A stretch of DNA of 6,504 nt, from positions 1-6,504 of the forward strand of contig JAJBVJ010000053.1 in assembly GCA_020859875.1 (NCBI GenBank), read 5' to 3'. The notes beneath the pieces were generated by a model, which searched no databases, was not told where the DNA came from, and was given only the letters and a program-made list of their open reading frames with translations. The DNA is from Rikenellaceae bacterium (lineage in GTDB: Bacteria; Bacteroidota; Bacteroidia; Bacteroidales; Rikenellaceae). The translations under genes were made by a program, and so were the position numbers. This document shows, one piece after another, positions 4,574 to 6,504 of the stretch; the first letter of the stretch is position 1; each line of letters opens with the position of its first letter.

Positions 4574-6504
4574 TTATACCCGTTGAGGGTGTATTCCTGC
4601 CAGCTTTTAATAGGTATATCCTCTTGTTTGAGGTTGCAGAAAGCGGTTATAAATGCGCTTGCCAGGCGGGAATTGGTAATGAGCGGGATGTTGTGGTCGA
4701 TCGCTCCCCGGCGGATGCGGTAACCGTTGGTGAGTTCGCGCCGGGTAAGGTTCTTGGGAATGTTGACAACCAATTCGAACCGGTGGCCGGCGATCATATC
4801 CATAATATTGTCGGGGCAATTCTCGTCGGGCCACCCGACAACGTTTGTCTTTACGCCGTTCTCTTCGAGGAACCTCGCTGTTTCCGAGGTGGCGTAAATG
4901 GTGTAGCCGCTGCTTTGCAGAAGGCGGCACGGGTCGAGCATGTCGACTTTCGATTTTGTGTCGCCCGAGGAGACCATTACCGATTTTTTCGGGATGCCGT
5001 AACCCACAGAGATCATGGCGGCCAGGACGGCCTCGTCGAAATCGTTGCCGATGCACCCGACTTCACCGGTCGAGGACATATCGACGCTCAGCACGGGGTC
5101 GGCGTTATGGAGCCGGGCAAACGAAAACTGTGAGGCTTTTACCCCTATCCAGTCGATGTCGAAATTCGAATTGTCCGGCTTGGTGTAGGGAGCCCCGAGC
5201 ATGATCCTGGTAGCCGTATCGATGAAATTGCGTTTGAGCACTTTCGAGACGAACGGGAAGCTGCGGGATGCGCGCAGGTTACACTCTATCACCTTTATAT
5301 CGTTGTTTTTGGCCAGGAACTGTATATTGAAGGGGCCGCTGATATTTAGCTCCCGGGCTATCTGGCGGCTGATCTTATTGATGCGGCGGGCCGTTGCAAA
5401 GTAGACTTTCTGTGCAGGAAATACCAGCGTAGCATCTCCCGAATGGACGCCGGCAAATTCCACATGTTCCGACATGGCATACTCTACGATCTCGCCGTTA
5501 TGGGCCACGGCGTCGAATTCTATCTCCTTGGCATTTTGGAGGAACTGCGATACGACCACGGGGTATTCTTTGGACACCCGGGCAGCGAGCTTCAGGAAGG
5601 TGGCCAGCTCGTCGTCGTTGTAGCAGACGTTCATGGCCGCACCCGAGAGCACATAGGATGGTCTCACCAGTACCGGGTAACCCACTTTGTCCACGAACTG
5701 CCTGATTTGGTCGAGACTCGTGAGCTCCTGCCAGGCCGGCTGGTCGATCCCGAGCTGGTCGAGCATACTGGAGAATTTGTGGCGGTTCTCCGCACGGTCG
5801 ATCGACAGGGGAGAGGTTCCCAGGATGGGGATGTCCTGACGGTGGAGGCGAATGGCCAGGTTGTTGGGTATCTGTCCCCCCACCGAAACGATCACCCCTT
5901 TGGGGGTTTCCAGGTCGAGAACGTCGAGTACCCTTTCGAACGACAGCTCGTCGAAATAGAGGCGGTCGCACATATCGTAGTCCGTCGATACGGTCTCCGG
6001 ATTGTAATTTATCATTATAGACTTATAACCCTGCCGGCGGGCTGTCTGCACGGCATTCACCGAACACCAGTCGAACTCCACGGAACTGCCGATACGGTAG
6101 GCTCCCGAACCGAGCACCACCACCGAGCGGTCGTTCTTATAGAAGGGGATGTCGTGTTCCGCGGCGCCGTAGGTCATATAAAGGTAGTTGGTGAGCTCCG
6201 GATTCTTGGAGGCCACCGTATTTATCCTTTTTACGGCGGGGAGTATTCCCTCCTTCTTGCGCCGTGCCCGCACCCTGAGGGCCTCCTTTTCGATATTTCC
6301 TGCGGGCTCTTCCACGAACCTGGCTATCTGGAAATCGGAGAATCCCAGCCTCTTGGCTTCCATAAGAACCTCGGGGGGAAACTCGTCGATAGAGGAATAC
6401 CCGGCAAGAACCCGAGAGTAATCGTATATGTTTTTCAGTTTACCGATGAACCACGGATCTATCTTGGTCAGATCGTGTATCTTTTCCACGGTATACCCTT
6501 GCGC
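4570..6504 (-). CDS. carB: Carbamoyl-phosphate synthase large subunit, C-terminal part (cut by window edge)
   Basis: The enzyme makes carbamoyl phosphate from bicarbonate, ammonia and two ATP, feeding pyrimidine and arginine synthesis. The frame stays open to the window end, so about 435 N-terminal residues of a protein of about 1,070 lie outside; the GTG at 6489 is internal. With that codon as residue 1 (E. coli number minus about 439): the rest of the oligomerisation domain (1-115) with LTKIDPWF, the carbamoyl-phosphate ATP-grasp domain (about 120-500) and the regulatory MGS-like domain (about 502-639). Active-site residues R276, Q390, E402 and N404 match E. coli R715, Q829, E841 and N843. 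Motifs such as GAYRIGSSVEFDWC (129-142) and CNLRASRSFPFVSK (403-416) are of the animal CPS1/CAD kind rather than the E. coli kind. The Ala at 452 replaces the ornithine-binding Glu892 of E. coli. No frameshift is seen. It converges on the aminotransferase gene, with which it shares a TTAA stop. Confidence 0.97.
   Translation of the reverse strand, partial: AQGYTVEKIHDLTKIDPWFIGKLKNIYDYSRVLAGYSSIDEFPPEVLMEAKRLGFSDFQIARFVEEPAGNIEKEALRVRARRKKEGILPAVKRINTVASKNPELTNYLYMTYGAAEHDIPFYKNDRSVVVLGSGAYRIGSSVEFDWCSVNAVQTARRQGYKSIMINYNPETVSTDYDMCDRLYFDELSFERVLDVLDLETPKGVIVSVGGQIPNNLAIRLHRQDIPILGTSPLSIDRAENRHKFSSMLDQLGIDQPAWQELTSLDQIRQFVDKVGYPVLVRPSYVLSGAAMNVCYNDDELATFLKLAARVSKEYPVVVSQFLQNAKEIEFDAVAHNGEIVEYAMSEHVEFAGVHSGDATLVFPAQKVYFATARRINKISRQIARELNISGPFNIQFLAKNNDIKVIECNLRASRSFPFVSKVLKRNFIDTATRIMLGAPYTKPDNSNFDIDWIGVKASQFSFARLHNADPVLSVDMSSTGEVGCIGNDFDEAVLAAMISVGYGIPKKSVMVSSGDTKSKVDMLDPCRLLQSSGYTIYATSETARFLEENGVKTNVVGWPDENCPDNIMDMIAGHRFELVVNIPKNLTRRELTNGYRIRRGAIDHNIPLITNSRLASAFITAFCNLKQEDIPIKSWQEYTLNGYN

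Noticed and set aside
5498..5971. A 157-codon minus-strand open frame in another frame of carB
   Set aside because: It is an out-of-frame shadow of carB; the carB frame is continuous and carries all the conserved motifs.

Overview
The window looks like ordinary chromosome from a Bacteroidota bacterium, most likely Bacteroidales and possibly Alistipes/Rikenellaceae-like. The evidence is a TAnnTTTG promoter element in front of lspA, weak or absent Shine-Dalgarno sequences, an LspA with the long insertions typical of this phylum, and GC in the fifties (judged by eye, not counted). The genus is inference.

Layout. Positions 1-427 hold no convincing protein gene. They hold an elaborate inverted-repeat structure that I read as a structured RNA on the minus strand (core about 57-318), with a possible terminator at 13-25. 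The minus-strand lspA (lipoprotein signal peptidase) follows at 428-1033. A divergent promoter region (1034-1174) separates it from a tight plus-strand run: cvpA-family membrane protein (1175-1762), rsgA (1749-2702), trmH (2683-3381) and a class III aminotransferase (3383-4573). Adjacent genes overlap by 14 and 20 nt, then are separated by 1 nt, so they are probably one operon. The minus-strand C-terminal 60% of carB (4570-6504, cut by the window edge) converges on it. The stop codons of the aminotransferase and carB share one TTAA.

How the genes fit together. RsgA (30S maturation GTPase) and TrmH (tRNA Gm18 methyltransferase) both serve the translation machinery. CvpA and the aminotransferase are co-transcribed passengers without an obvious shared pathway. 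LspA finishes lipoprotein export. CarB makes carbamoyl phosphate for pyrimidines and arginine.

Two things deserve a second look. First, the left-end RNA: 33 base pairs in seven nested stems, tandem G-A internal loops only when read on the minus strand, a long-range closing helix, and no match to any RNA class I can recognise. Second, CarB resembles the animal CPS1/CAD type more than the E. coli type. It has lost one ornithine-site glutamate and keeps several positions of the N-acetylglutamate pocket of human CPS1.
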